A stretch of DNA of 64,000 bases from Clostridium sp. UBA4548 (lineage in GTDB: Bacteria; Bacillota; Clostridia; Clostridiales; Clostridiaceae). A program made the position numbers and the translations under genes. The notes under the pieces were generated by a model. The model worked only from the letters and a program-made list of their open reading frames with translations. It was not told the origin of the DNA and ran no database searches. Positions 36,229 through 44,756 of this stretch are shown here, in pieces (within the stretch, counting starts at the first letter, position 1; every line of letters starts with the position of its first letter). The stretch spans positions 148,116 through 212,115 of the forward strand of contig NZ_DGLI01000048.1 in NCBI RefSeq assembly GCF_002387895.1, given 5' to 3'.

Positions 36229-36861
36229 ATGATGGGACCAGATAAGAAAAAGCTATATCCAAACGAAAACATTAAAACGGTTTGCTACATAAGCAATTTA
36301 CCTAAAAGAACAAATGTGGAAATAGGAGAATATACTTATTACAGTGATAATAAAAAGTCTCCAGAGAAATTTTATGATAATATAGAGCATCATTATGAAT
36401 TTCTAGGAGATAAGCTAATAATAGGTAAATTCTGCGCAATAGCAGAGGGTGTTAAGTTTATTATGAACGGAGCAAATCATAGAATGGATGGTTTATCAAC
36501 TTATCCATTTAATATTTTTGGTGGGGGTTGGGAAAAGGTTACTCCTACAATAGAACAGTTACCCTTTAAGGGTGATACGGTAATTGGAAATGATGTCTGG
36601 ATTGGTGAAAATGTAACCATTATGCCTGGTGTTAAAATTGGTGATGGTGCCATTATTGCTACTAACTCAACAGTAGTAAAAAGTGTTGAACCATATGCAA
36701 TATATGGTGGCAATCCAGCTAAACTTATTAAGAAACGTTTTAGTGAAGAAAAAATAGAATTATTGCTAAAGCTTAAATGGTGGAATTGGGACGAAGAGAA
36801 GATATTCAATAATCTTGAAAAGCTTACATCGGAAACTGGTTTAGAAGATTTAAGGGAGTAA
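36229..36861 (+). CDS. vat: Streptogramin A O-acetyltransferase (Vat family)
   Basis: A 210-residue left-handed beta-helix acetyltransferase. It matches Vat enzymes along its length: MGPDKKKLYPNENIKTVCYI at the start, IGEYTYYSD, IGKFCAIAEGVKFIMNGANHRMDG with the catalytic histidine, YPFNIFGGGWEK, GDTVIGNDVWIGENVTIMPGVKIGDGAIIATNS, GGNPAKLIKKRF and LKWWNWDEEKI. Vat transfers acetyl from acetyl-CoA to virginiamycin M-type drugs, blocking ribosome binding. Some relatives act on other xenobiotics, so clinical resistance is not proven. Two ATGs are possible (36229, 36232); AAGGGG serves either, and 36232 matches other Vat N-termini. A strong terminator follows. Confidence 0.88.
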   Translation: MMGPDKKKLYPNENIKTVCYISNLPKRTNVEIGEYTYYSDNKKSPEKFYDNIEHHYEFLGDKLIIGKFCAIAEGVKFIMNGANHRMDGLSTYPFNIFGGGWEKVTPTIEQLPFKGDTVIGNDVWIGENVTIMPGVKIGDGAIIATNSTVVKSVEPYAIYGGNPAKLIKKRFSEEKIELLLKLKWWNWDEEKIFNNLEKLTSETGLEDLRE

Positions 36862-36892
36862 TATTTTATTATATTTATATTCATATTCTAAG

Positions 36893-36920
36893 GCCTCCTT
36901 GAATTCAAGGAGGTTTTTTT
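36893..36920 (+). terminator. Intrinsic terminator after vat
   Basis: CCTCCTTGAATTCAAGGAGG forms a tight perfect hairpin followed by seven T. Confidence 0.95.
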
Positions 36921-37122
36921 CATGAAATGAACTACATGCACATTTTAACATTATATATGAAAAACTACATTGAGTGTGTTGCTAAGATAAGAAAGAAATG
37001 AGCTGATGTCAAAGTTTTTGCTTTTTTAGAGAAAAATATATATTTGGAGGCTCTCACAGAAATCAAACAAACATATTAACAATTTAAAAAGTGTGCTTTT
37101 CTTTTATATGGGAATAAAGAAT

Positions 37123-37193
37123 ATTAAAACTCTCCACTATACTACCAGAGTTTTTGGAGTATGCTATAATGATAAATACAATTTGGTGATACA
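37123..37193 (+). promoter_or_regulatory. Promoter block B in front of the tandem-MerR gene
   Basis: Near-copy of 30723–30793: AAACTCT-N13-AGAGTTT inverted repeat, GTATGC, TATAAT at 37165–37170, then ACAATTTGGT. The regulator starts 40 bases after the -10 box, so the block is its own promoter and autoregulation is likely. Confidence 0.7.
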
Positions 37194-37209
37194 AGGAGGG
37201 AGGTATCAA

Positions 37210-37941
37210 ATGAGAAACTATAGTACTTCTGAAGTTGCTAAATTAATGAGGGTACATCCTAATACTATTATGTTATATGAAAAATGGGGCTATATTATTT
37301 CTGTGGAAAGAAAGAAAAATGGATATAGGATTTATACCGAAGCACATCTGGATCAGATTAAACTTATAAGAATGGCCTTAAGAGGCGAATTAATTAAATG
37401 CTACATGAAGTTTGAAGTTCAAAATATTATAAGAAGTGCAGCTCAAGGAGAGTTATTAAAGGCATTAGAGCTAAGTCGTGAGTATTTAGCACATATAAAA
37501 AAGGAAAAGAATAGTGAACTTAAGGTTATGAAAGTAATTGGAGAAATATTAAATAGTGACTTGACGGAGGAAAGGAATGCTTCATTAAAAAGAAATGAAG
37601 TAGCAAAGCTACTTGGGGTGTCAATAAATGTAATTATAAACTGGGAGAGAAATGGATTTATTGAAGTGCCAAGAAGCAAAAATAGATATCGAACTTATGG
37701 ACAGGGTGAAATAAAATTACTTAGAATTATTAAAGCTTTGAGGAAGGAAAACTACTGCACTCAGTGCATATCCACGATGGTAAAAAAGCTCAAGACTAAA
37801 AGTGCGGAAAAGGATATGTTTTTATCTGAAGAAAAAGAAGGGGAGAGTCACTGGTTGTTGTCTTCACTTCCTGAGGCTGAAAGCAATACAAAGGAATTGA
37901 TTAGTTATATAGGTGAATTAATAATTAAGCGAAAAGGTTAA
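37210..37941 (+). CDS. Regulator with two MerR-type DNA-binding domains
   Basis: A 243-residue protein containing two MerR helix-turn-helix domains and no recognisable drug-binding domain. Domain 1 is residues 1–60 (YSTSEVAKLMRVHPNTIMLYEKWGYI, KNGYRIYTEAHLDQIKLI). Domain 2 is about 125–185 (LKRNEVAKLLGVSINVIINWERNGFI, RYRTYGQGEIKLLRII). The linker is helical. Two binding domains in one chain could grip two half-sites or two operators. The shared promoter block ahead of this gene and of the MFS–UvrA-like pair points to control of both. The ATG at 37210 follows AGGAGG; the frame is open upstream to 37093, but only because the promoter block happens to lack stops. Confidence 0.85.
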   Translation: MRNYSTSEVAKLMRVHPNTIMLYEKWGYIISVERKKNGYRIYTEAHLDQIKLIRMALRGELIKCYMKFEVQNIIRSAAQGELLKALELSREYLAHIKKEKNSELKVMKVIGEILNSDLTEERNASLKRNEVAKLLGVSINVIINWERNGFIEVPRSKNRYRTYGQGEIKLLRIIKALRKENYCTQCISTMVKKLKTKSAEKDMFLSEEKEGESHWLLSSLPEAESNTKELISYIGELIIKRKG

Positions 37942-38105
37942 AGTCAAGGGATGAAAAGGAAACAAGCCTTTTCCAGCGTGTTTTGGCGGCACAGGTTTTA
38001 GTGTTGGTAGTTATGCCAATGTGAGTCTAAAAGGTGATGACGTAGGGCCTATATATAAAAATCTTCTTGTGTATAAAGCATTGTCTTATTTTATCTTTCA
38101 TCAAA

Positions 38106-38184
38106 CCTCATAAGCAACATGGTCCATAGTGGAGAGATTCTACTTATGAGGTATGGAGAGATTCTTTATAGTGGTTTCTGCATA
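38106..38184. promoter_or_regulatory. Cluster of operator-like repeats downstream of the MerR-type gene
   Basis: CCTCATAAG (38106–38114) and CTTATGAGG form a 9-bp inverted repeat. Within and after it, GGAGAGATTCT occurs twice 24 bases apart; on the minus strand these read CTCTCCACTATG and CTCTCCATAC, close to the CTCTCCACTATA in promoter blocks A and B. It may be a third, degenerate binding site; no gene start lies next to it. The 270-base gap holds nothing else. Confidence 0.4.
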
Positions 38185-38212
38185 CTAGTAAAATATTTAC
38201 TTATATTTTTAA

Positions 38213-38863
38213 CTATATAAGTAATCCTATAACAATTAAAGTCTGTGCTGCAATATAAGTTTCCATTACAGCTGCGCCATTACTTTTTCTTTCCATTGAA
38301 AACATATCAAAAGCTAATATGGAATCAGAAATTAAAAAACATAATGATCCTAGGAAGGTTAAAATAAAGGAGAAGAATGAAGTAGACCAAATACGGGAAA
38401 AGCTCATAAAGCTCATGGTGCAGAGAATACACATATAAACTACTGTTGGTAATTTCATAGATTCCATTGTAGATATAAGTTTTTTAAACACTAAAAAAGA
38501 TATACTAGCATAGGGAAGTAAAAATAATAGAAACCATAGGGGGATAGACTTTACCATATATGAATCTGAAATAAATACATAAATATAAAATATATGACCG
38601 ATTAGAAAGGATATAATGCCAGCTAGAACATAGTGCTTCTTATGATTCTTTAATAAAAATACATCCCCAAGAAATCCAAAGCTTAAGGCTAGTACAATGT
38701 AGTAATTTATATGAGATGCATTTAATAAATATATGATAGCAAGAAGTGGCATTAGAAATGGTTTAGTAAAAGCAATTCCTTTTCTTTTATTGTTTTTTTC
38801 AAAAAAAATATTTAGAATACATAAGGTTGAAAATAGTATAAGTAAGGTTATTTTCATGATCAT
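38213..38863 (-). CDS. YhhN-family membrane protein
   Basis: A 216-residue integral membrane protein with about eight hydrophobic segments. It fits the YhhN/TMEM86 family: FTKPFLMPLLAIIYLLNAS, then SFGFLGDVFLLKNHKKHYVLAGIISFLIGHIFYIYVF. Human members are lysoplasmalogenases; clostridia do make plasmalogens, so a similar activity is conceivable but not shown for bacteria of this type. On the minus strand AGGAGTG lies 11 bases before the ATG at 38863. It is transcribed convergently with the MerR-type gene and divergently from the flavodoxin. Confidence 0.75.
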   Translation of the reverse strand: MIMKITLLILFSTLCILNIFFEKNNKRKGIAFTKPFLMPLLAIIYLLNASHINYYIVLALSFGFLGDVFLLKNHKKHYVLAGIISFLIGHIFYIYVFISDSYMVKSIPLWFLLFLLPYASISFLVFKKLISTMESMKLPTVVYMCILCTMSFMSFSRIWSTSFFSFILTFLGSLCFLISDSILAFDMFSMERKSNGAAVMETYIAAQTLIVIGLLI

Positions 38864-39157
38864 AATTTTATTACACTCCTATCTAAGCAGTAAAATTAAT
38901 TTATAAAACCACTGTTATTAAATTTTATGATAGGATATTATGAAATATTAATTTATTGTTTCATATATATTAGCATAATGTATTATTAACTGAAATATAA
39001 AAAAGAAGATTTTAGTTTCTAAAGGTAGTGGAAGTTGTAGTAGCTAATCCATAAAGGGGTGCTTTCAAAAGGGAAAAGTGTGTAGATTTACATGAAAATT
39101 ACATAAAGCTACAAGCAGTTATGTAGAAAATAGAATGAATGGGGGAAAATAAAGTTT

Positions 39158-39619
39158 ATGAAATCTCTAATTATATATTGTTCTAGCTACAAAGGTAATA
39201 CTGAAAAAATAGCAGAGGTATTTGCAGAAATAACTAAGGCTGAGTTAATAAATCTAAAAAATTATAAAGATATTAAAGTTGAAAATTATGACTTAATTGG
39301 ATTCGGATCAGGGGTGTATAAAGAAAGTCTGTCACCACAGTTATTAAGTTATGTAGATAAATTAAACTTAAAAGATAAAAAGGTTTTTGTATTTTCAACA
39401 AGTGGAGTTGGATTAACCTTTTACAATAAAAAACTAATTAATCTTTTAGCCTCAAAAGGAGCAATATGTAAGGGGAGCTTTGCTTGTAAAGGAAGTTTTG
39501 TTAGCAAAGATTTTAGCAATAATAAAATCTTTGAGATTATGAGTAAGTTTGCAAATGGGCATCCAAATTATAAGGATTTTCAAAGAGCAAAAAACTTCAT
39601 AAAAACTGTAATACTATAG
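39158..39619 (+). CDS. Flavodoxin-like protein
   Basis: A 153-residue flavodoxin-fold protein. The FMN phosphate loop is visible at the N-terminus (YCSSYKGNTEKIA), followed by GFGSGVYKESLSP and FSTSGVG in the positions of the flavin-ring loops. It may shuttle electrons or act as an NAD(P)H-dependent quinone or flavin reductase partner. GGGGGAAAAT precedes the ATG. The gene stands alone, with a terminator about 60 bases downstream. The 294 bases upstream, shared with the divergent YhhN gene, show no clear regulatory site. Confidence 0.85.
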   Translation: MKSLIIYCSSYKGNTEKIAEVFAEITKAELINLKNYKDIKVENYDLIGFGSGVYKESLSPQLLSYVDKLNLKDKKVFVFSTSGVGLTFYNKKLINLLASKGAICKGSFACKGSFVSKDFSNNKIFEIMSKFANGHPNYKDFQRAKNFIKTVIL

Positions 39620-39680
39620 GTAATATTGTAGTTCACTGCGAAAAGGAATAATATAAATTTTAAATCAAGTATTTTTATAT

Positions 39681-39738
39681 GCCCTCTTTATGGTCGACAG
39701 TTAAAAGAAAACTGTTTTCATGAAGGGGGCGTGTTTTT
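39681..39738 (+). terminator. Intrinsic terminator after the flavodoxin gene
   Basis: GCCCTCTTTATG pairs with CATGAAGGGGGC around an inner hairpin ACAGTT/AACTGT; TGTTTTTGTT follows. Confidence 0.82.
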
Positions 39739-39930
39739 GTTATAAGAAAAGAAAAAAATTACTTTTCATAAGAAGATAATTACAGTTACGGGGGATCCTA
39801 TAGGAAAAGGAACTTTGAAAATTATCTTTAGCTAATATATGCAACATCATAGGCATTGTAATAAATAAGCTATGGAGTATTAAAATCATAAAAAAGAAGA
39901 AATGCAAAATAAACATTTTATAAAATTATA

Positions 39931-39966
39931 TTGTATACAATTTAAATTGTGTTATAATTAATTGTA
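39931..39966 (+). promoter_or_regulatory. Promoter of the glutathione peroxidase gene, with PerR-like overlap
   Basis: TTGTAT (39931–39936) and TATAAT (39953–39958) are 16 bases apart. The -10 region runs into TTATAATTAATTGTA (39952–39966), which agrees with the PerR box TTATAATNATTATAA at 11 of 15 positions. Peroxide control would make sense for a peroxidase; binding is inference. The rest of the 39740–40033 gap shows nothing. Confidence 0.4.
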
Positions 39967-40033
39967 GTCAAGAAAAGAAAGAGTTATCACAGCATGTAAA
40001 TTATAAAGTTATAAATAAAAGGGAGGATTTATA

Positions 40034-40516
40034 ATGTCAATCTATGATATTCAATTAAAAACAATTGATGAAGAAATTATCAGCTTAAGAAAATATGAAG
40101 GAAAAGTATTGCTAATTGTTAATGTTGCCAGTAAGTGAGGCTTTACACCGCAATATAATGAGCTGGAAGCTCTGTACAAAAAATTTGGCAATGAAAAGTT
40201 TGAAATTTTAGGATTTCCTTGTAATCAATTTGGAAGTCAAGAACCAGGAGGAAATCAGGAAATAAAAAGTTTCTGTAAATCAAGCTTTGGGGTTGAGTTT
40301 CCAATGTTTGAAAAAGTGGATGTGAAAGGCCCTAATGCACATCCTTTATTCAAGCATCTATGTGAGGAAAAAAGAGGATTACTTGGTGAGGCAATAAAAT
40401 GGAATTTCACTAAATTTCTTGTTGATGGGTCAGGTAAAGTTGTAGATAGATTTGCACCAGCTACAGCACCTTTAAAGCTTGAGAAAAAAATTGAAGAGCT
40501 TATTAAGAGTATTTAG
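40034..40516 (+). CDS. Selenocysteine glutathione peroxidase (in-frame TGA)
   Basis: Reading through the TGA at 40136–40138 gives one 160-residue glutathione peroxidase. The TGA is codon 35, inside NVASK-U-GFTPQYNELE, exactly where this family has its catalytic Cys or Sec. Family motifs lie on both sides: GFPCNQFGSQEPGGNQEI and KWNFTKFLVDGSGKV (catalytic Gln, Trp, Asn), so the gene is intact. A hairpin with GG in its loop starts 22 bases after the TGA, as bacterial SECIS elements do. The enzyme should reduce peroxides, probably with thioredoxin or another thiol. A ribosome binding site (GGGAGGA) precedes the ATG; a start at 40304 would cut off the active site. Sec-GPx is known in Alkaliphilus-type clostridia. 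Confidence 0.92.
40160..40172 (+). promoter_or_regulatory. Bacterial SECIS-like hairpin
   Basis: GAGCT-GGA-AGCTC, a five-pair stem with GG at the start of the apical loop, 22 bases downstream of the TGA within the coding region. Bacterial SelB recognises a hairpin of this kind and position to insert selenocysteine. Confidence 0.75.
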
Positions 40517-40528
40517 ACTTAAAAAAGA

Positions 40529-40575
40529 AAGTCTAGTCCAAGGATTATTATAATCATGGACTAGACTTATTTTTA
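40529..40575. terminator. Bidirectional terminator between the peroxidase and ohyA
   Basis: AAGTCTAGTCCA and TGGACTAGACTT form a 12-bp stem with a T-run on the right and an A-run on the left, serving the two convergent genes. Confidence 0.9.
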
Positions 40576-40695
40576 ATTTTTAAATTTAGTGCTTGCTAAA
40601 GTTTTGTAATAAAATAATTTGTTTTATTCATCCTCTAAATGAATAAAGAGAACCAAGGTAGTTTTATATAAGATGGATGTAAACTTTTATTCCCT

Positions 40696-42465
40696 CTAAA
40701 TTAAATTGTAACGTTTTAGTAAATCAGGAATCACTGTTTTAGACGCTATTTGCATAACTCTGCCATCAAGTAAGCTAGGTGGAATTGGAAGGTGTAGGTC
40801 AGTAAGTTTTTTACCATCTAACATTTTTGAAGTAGAGTCTAATAGTACTCTAATATCGTAACAAGAACCAAATACTTCTGGTACTCCACGGTCTACATCA
40901 AGTAGGGTATAGACAGCTTCCATTGCTGTCCTAACAGAATACTCTGTTGTAAATACAGTATCACGAACTGTATCAGCAAATTGACCTATAAAGGCAAAGT
41001 TTACACTTCCCTCAGGAACAACCTTAGGTCTGTCACCTTTAGCTCTTGGCATGAAGAATGCAGTTATATATGGCATCATACATGGAATGCAATGAGCTGA
41101 TTTTGTTGCTAGTTCATGGATTTCAGCTTCAGGTACGCCTAAATGATATAACCATTCTTCTGTAATTTCTATTCCTGTACATTCTCTCATTGGTTTCTTA
41201 ATATAGTTACCAGGAATATCTACAAATAATCCATATACCCAAACTACAAGTTGATCCTTAGGTTGGCTTTTAAAGTGTGGTTGACGATTTAGAGTATAAC
41301 TCATTAACCAATTTGAATCTTTAATAGTTATTATACCACCAGTAACAACTTTTCCACTGAAAGGATCTCTTTTACAGATTTTTTCTATATATGGTGGAAT
41401 TTTTTCATCTAAGGTAGTAACTGTTGCTGATTCCCAAGTGGTTGCTTGTTTATTTCCACAGAATTTATCTGGATTACCAAAGGAAGGGTCTTGACTAGCA
41501 ATGTTTTTCCAAAGCTCCCAGCAGCCGCCAACAGAATCATTAAATATTGGAGCATTATTGTCATCACCTAATGTTGAATTTTCTGTGCAACTACCATTTG
41601 TAATAAATACTAAATCATCTTCTAAAAGATCAATGAACTCCTCTTTGTCACCATGCTCACAGATTATTTTAGTTGCAACCTTTTTGCCGTTATTTATATC
41701 AAAAATAACATTGGTTACTTTAGTATCGTATTGGAAATGAACACCATGTTCTTCAAGGTATTTTATCATTGGAAGAATTAAGGATTCATATTGATTATAT
41801 TTAGTAAATTTCAATGCTGAAAAGTCAGGAAGTCCTCCAATATGATGAATAAATCTTTGTATATAAAGCTTCATTTCTAATGCACTATGCCAATCCTCAA
41901 AGGCAAACATTGTTCTCCAGTATAACCAGAAGTTGGAAGCGAAAAACTCTTCTGTAAATACATCAGTAATCTTTTTATCATATAAGTCCTCGTCACGACT
42001 CATGAACAAGCTTATTATCTCCATAGAAGCTTTCGGAGTTAAAGTGAATTTGCCATCAGTATGAGCATCTTCACCTCTATTTACAGTAGCTCTCATAAGT
42101 GAGTAGTTTGGATCTTTCTTGTTTAACCAGTAAAACTCATCAAGAACAGAAGCGTCTTCAGTTTCAAGAGAAGGTATAGAACGGAATAAATCCCACAAGC
42201 ATTCGAAATGGTTCTCCATTTCACGGCCTCCTCTAATTATAAACCCTTTTGAAGGGTCATTGATACCATCACAGGCACCCCCAGCAATATTAAGCTCTTC
42301 TAGGATGTGAATATGTTCACCTTTCATTTGACCATCACGGACTAAAAAACAAGCGGCAGCTAATGATGCAAGTCCTGAACCAACAAGATATGCTGATTTT
42401 TTATCTACATTAGCTGGTTTTTGTGGACGAGCAAATGCCTCATAATTTCCATTACTATAATACAT
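40696..42465 (-). CDS. ohyA: Oleate hydratase
   Basis: This FAD enzyme adds water to the cis-9 double bond of oleate to give 10-hydroxystearate, a detoxification of unsaturated fatty acids. The 589-residue length and sequence match the family: the dinucleotide fold YLVGSGLASLAAACFLVRDG at about 27–46, then GGACDG, RGGREMENHFECLWDLF, and a long C-terminal region with GQFADTVRDTVFTTEYSVR. AGGGGG precedes the ATG on the minus strand. A TetR-type gene lies just upstream in the same direction and is its likely regulator. Confidence 0.94.
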   Translation of the reverse strand: MYYSNGNYEAFARPQKPANVDKKSAYLVGSGLASLAAACFLVRDGQMKGEHIHILEELNIAGGACDGINDPSKGFIIRGGREMENHFECLWDLFRSIPSLETEDASVLDEFYWLNKKDPNYSLMRATVNRGEDAHTDGKFTLTPKASMEIISLFMSRDEDLYDKKITDVFTEEFFASNFWLYWRTMFAFEDWHSALEMKLYIQRFIHHIGGLPDFSALKFTKYNQYESLILPMIKYLEEHGVHFQYDTKVTNVIFDINNGKKVATKIICEHGDKEEFIDLLEDDLVFITNGSCTENSTLGDDNNAPIFNDSVGGCWELWKNIASQDPSFGNPDKFCGNKQATTWESATVTTLDEKIPPYIEKICKRDPFSGKVVTGGIITIKDSNWLMSYTLNRQPHFKSQPKDQLVVWVYGLFVDIPGNYIKKPMRECTGIEITEEWLYHLGVPEAEIHELATKSAHCIPCMMPYITAFFMPRAKGDRPKVVPEGSVNFAFIGQFADTVRDTVFTTEYSVRTAMEAVYTLLDVDRGVPEVFGSCYDIRVLLDSTSKMLDGKKLTDLHLPIPPSLLDGRVMQIASKTVIPDLLKRYNLI

Positions 42466-42613
42466 TATAAATACCCCCTAAGTTTTATATTTACTTCATG
42501 TATATATAATAGAAATTTTTAGAGGCAGGAGCAATAGACAATACCAGGGCCTTGTTTAGAGTTTTGGCATAAAGTCGATATTGTAAAAACTTTATACACA
42601 AGGTACTGTTTGT

Positions 42614-43180
42614 CTAAATATTAGTATGAGCTTTGAAGTTTTCAAGAGATTTCATAATATCCCCATGAGTTACAATGCTTACTCGTTCAATGATAGTAGA
42701 AGGATCTTCCTTCATCCCCCTACCAATCCATTCAAGCATGAGCCCTACAAAAGCATACTTATAAAAATCGGCAATAAATGCTTTATCTTCCTCTCTTACA
42801 TTCATCCCGACTGCTTTTTCTTCAATAACTCCAATTAAAAGATTATAAGTTTCATTATAAAGATAATTTTCAAGATGCTCCCTACTAAGGGAATGGTAAG
42901 TGTTTTTTACAAAGGATTTATTTTCAAGTACATATTTAAAAATATTCATGAACCCTTGTTGCCAGGTATCATAAGTTTTCTTATCACCAAGGGCTTTTGA
43001 AGCTTCCACGGTGTAAATCCATTCAACAAGATCATATATATCCTTAAAATGATAATAGAAGGTTTGTCTATTAACTTCACAGTCCTCAACAATATCAATG
43101 ACAGTAATTTTATCCATAGATTTCTGGGATAACAATTTTTTTAGCGAGGCAGCCAGCGCCTTTTTAGTTGTTTGAGCCAT
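42614..43180 (-). CDS. TetR/AcrR-family regulator (DhaS-like)
   Basis: A 188-residue regulator. The N-terminal helix-turn-helix (TTKKALAASLKKLLSQKSMDKITVIDIVEDCEVNRQTFYYHF) is followed by an all-helical ligand domain of the DhaS/SczA-like type. It lies 149 bases upstream of ohyA on the same strand; control of ohyA, with a fatty acid as ligand, is the simplest inference. I use the second ATG (43180): GGAGG lies seven bases before it but only one base before the first (43186). Confidence 0.85.
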   Translation of the reverse strand: MAQTTKKALAASLKKLLSQKSMDKITVIDIVEDCEVNRQTFYYHFKDIYDLVEWIYTVEASKALGDKKTYDTWQQGFMNIFKYVLENKSFVKNTYHSLSREHLENYLYNETYNLLIGVIEEKAVGMNVREEDKAFIADFYKYAFVGLMLEWIGRGMKEDPSTIIERVSIVTHGDIMKSLENFKAHTNI

Positions 43181-43814
43181 AATCATTCCTCCATTCCAGG
43201 GTATATAAGTTAAAAACCATTATATTATACGTAAAAATTATTTCTATTTTTAATAGTTAGTAGAAGTTGTCTCTCATAAAGAAATGTATAAGCTTAGATA
43301 TAGTACCCAATATTTATATATTTATCATAGAAATAATCCTTGAGTAATCAACAATAGATTATATAGTTTGGGCTTGTTTACCTATATTATATAGTCTTTA
43401 CAAATTTCTAGCCACATAATTGAAGACTGGCCCTTTTAATATCATTTATTTTCAATAGTAATATCTATATAGAATAATAAATCACTAGACACATTTTTTA
43501 CAGATAAACCTAAGGTTTTGTAAGCATAATCTCTTTATATTTGATAATATATTAAAAAAAATTACCATGATTAAGTAACAGGATATAGATTAACTTAATG
43601 GTATTTTAAGGGTGTTAAAAATGTTATATATAAGCCTTATATTCTACTATAGGTATATTTAATTGATAAAATTTATCTATCCTAAATCATTATTAGACTG
43701 CCTTGAGTTCAGGGGATACAATAGGAGTAATTATGTTTAAGTTTATATATTTAGAATAGTTATGAAATCTTTTTAAGTATATGCTAGGAAGTAAATTTAG
43801 TGGGGAGAGTTTTG
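43181..43814. other. 634-base intergenic region before the corrinoid operon
   Basis: Very AT-rich spacer between the divergent TetR-type gene and the G3E GTPase operon. I see no ORF, terminator or repeat that I can support. A cobalamin riboswitch was looked for because of the downstream genes, but its B12 box and core were not recognised; AGCCACATAATTG near 43411 is only a chance likeness. It must hold the operon promoter. Confidence 0.5.
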
Positions 43815-44756
43815 ATGAGTATAAATATAAATATTATTTCAGGGTTTTTAGGCTGTGGAAAGACCACATTTTTAAATAAGGTAATTCCAAATATGCAAGG
43901 GAAAAATGCTTTAATTGAAAATGAGTTTGGCAATATTGGCATTGATGGAGATTTAATAAATCACAGCCTTCCAATAAAAGAGATTTATTCTGGATGTATT
44001 TGTTGTACAGTATCAGAAAATTTTAAAAAAGCTTTTGAAGAGTTAGCTTTAGAGTATAATCCAGATAACATATTTATCGAGCCTTCTGGTGTAGGCAGTT
44101 TATCAGAAATATTAAAGGCTTGCAATAAAGTTTCTTCAAACTCAGCTTTAGATATAAAGGTTAACAATGTAATTACTATAGTAGACGTGAGTGCCTTTAA
44201 GGATTACTGCGAGATTTTTGGAAGCTTTTACTTAGACCAAATAGAAAATGCACACATAATTTTTCTTAGTCATTTTGACAATCTAGCGGATAGTGAAATT
44301 GAAGAGATAATTGGAAAAATAAGTTTAGTAAATCCTAAAGCTACTATTTTTAAAGAACCATGGATTTCTCTATCAGGAGAAGAAATTATTGAAACAATAA
44401 ATAGTATAGAATCCTATGAAAATCAACTAAAGGATAAACCTGCCTTTTTGGCGGCTAATAAGAGGTTTGAAACTTTTTCTATAGATAAGCTAAGAACTTT
44501 TTCAAAAGAAGAAATAGATAAAATATTAATCTCTTTAAATCAAGAAGAATATGGTTTTATTGTTAGAGCCAAAGGAATTATTCAGCTTTATACAAAAGAA
44601 CTTATTTATTTTGACTATACTCCGCACCATTATCATTGGGAGTATTTAGACATTGTGAAAACAACAAAAGTAACTGTGATTGGAACTAACCTACAGAAAA
44701 ATAAAATATTGAGAAAGTTTGTTAATAAGTTGGGGGGAGTACCATGGGCAAAATAA
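43815..44756 (+). CDS. G3E-family GTPase (CobW/COG0523-like)
   Basis: A 313-residue P-loop GTPase. The Walker A motif GFLGCGKTT is at residues 10–18, the family's metal-binding CxCC lies in YSGCICCTV, and IEPSGVG and VDVSAF follow; the base-recognition motif reads SHFD. A C-terminal CobW_C-like part is present. COG0523 proteins deliver or insert metal (Zn, Co, Ni) or assist cobalamin enzymes. Being first in an operon of corrinoid methyltransferases, it probably loads zinc or a corrinoid into these proteins; this is inference. The ATG at 43815 follows GGGGAG. Its last 13 bases overlap the next gene. Confidence 0.85.
   Translation: MSININIISGFLGCGKTTFLNKVIPNMQGKNALIENEFGNIGIDGDLINHSLPIKEIYSGCICCTVSENFKKAFEELALEYNPDNIFIEPSGVGSLSEILKACNKVSSNSALDIKVNNVITIVDVSAFKDYCEIFGSFYLDQIENAHIIFLSHFDNLADSEIEEIIGKISLVNPKATIFKEPWISLSGEEIIETINSIESYENQLKDKPAFLAANKRFETFSIDKLRTFSKEEIDKILISLNQEEYGFIVRAKGIIQLYTKELIYFDYTPHHYHWEYLDIVKTTKVTVIGTNLQKNKILRKFVNKLGGVPWAK

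Noticed and set aside
40304..40516. Short 70-residue ORF as a separate gene
   Set aside because: It is only the C-terminal part of the selenocysteine peroxidase; its start has no ribosome binding site and the frame continues upstream through the TGA.
43181..43814. Cobalamin riboswitch upstream of the corrinoid operon
   Set aside because: Only a chance AGCCAC-like string is present; the B12 box and core stems of the riboswitch could not be found.
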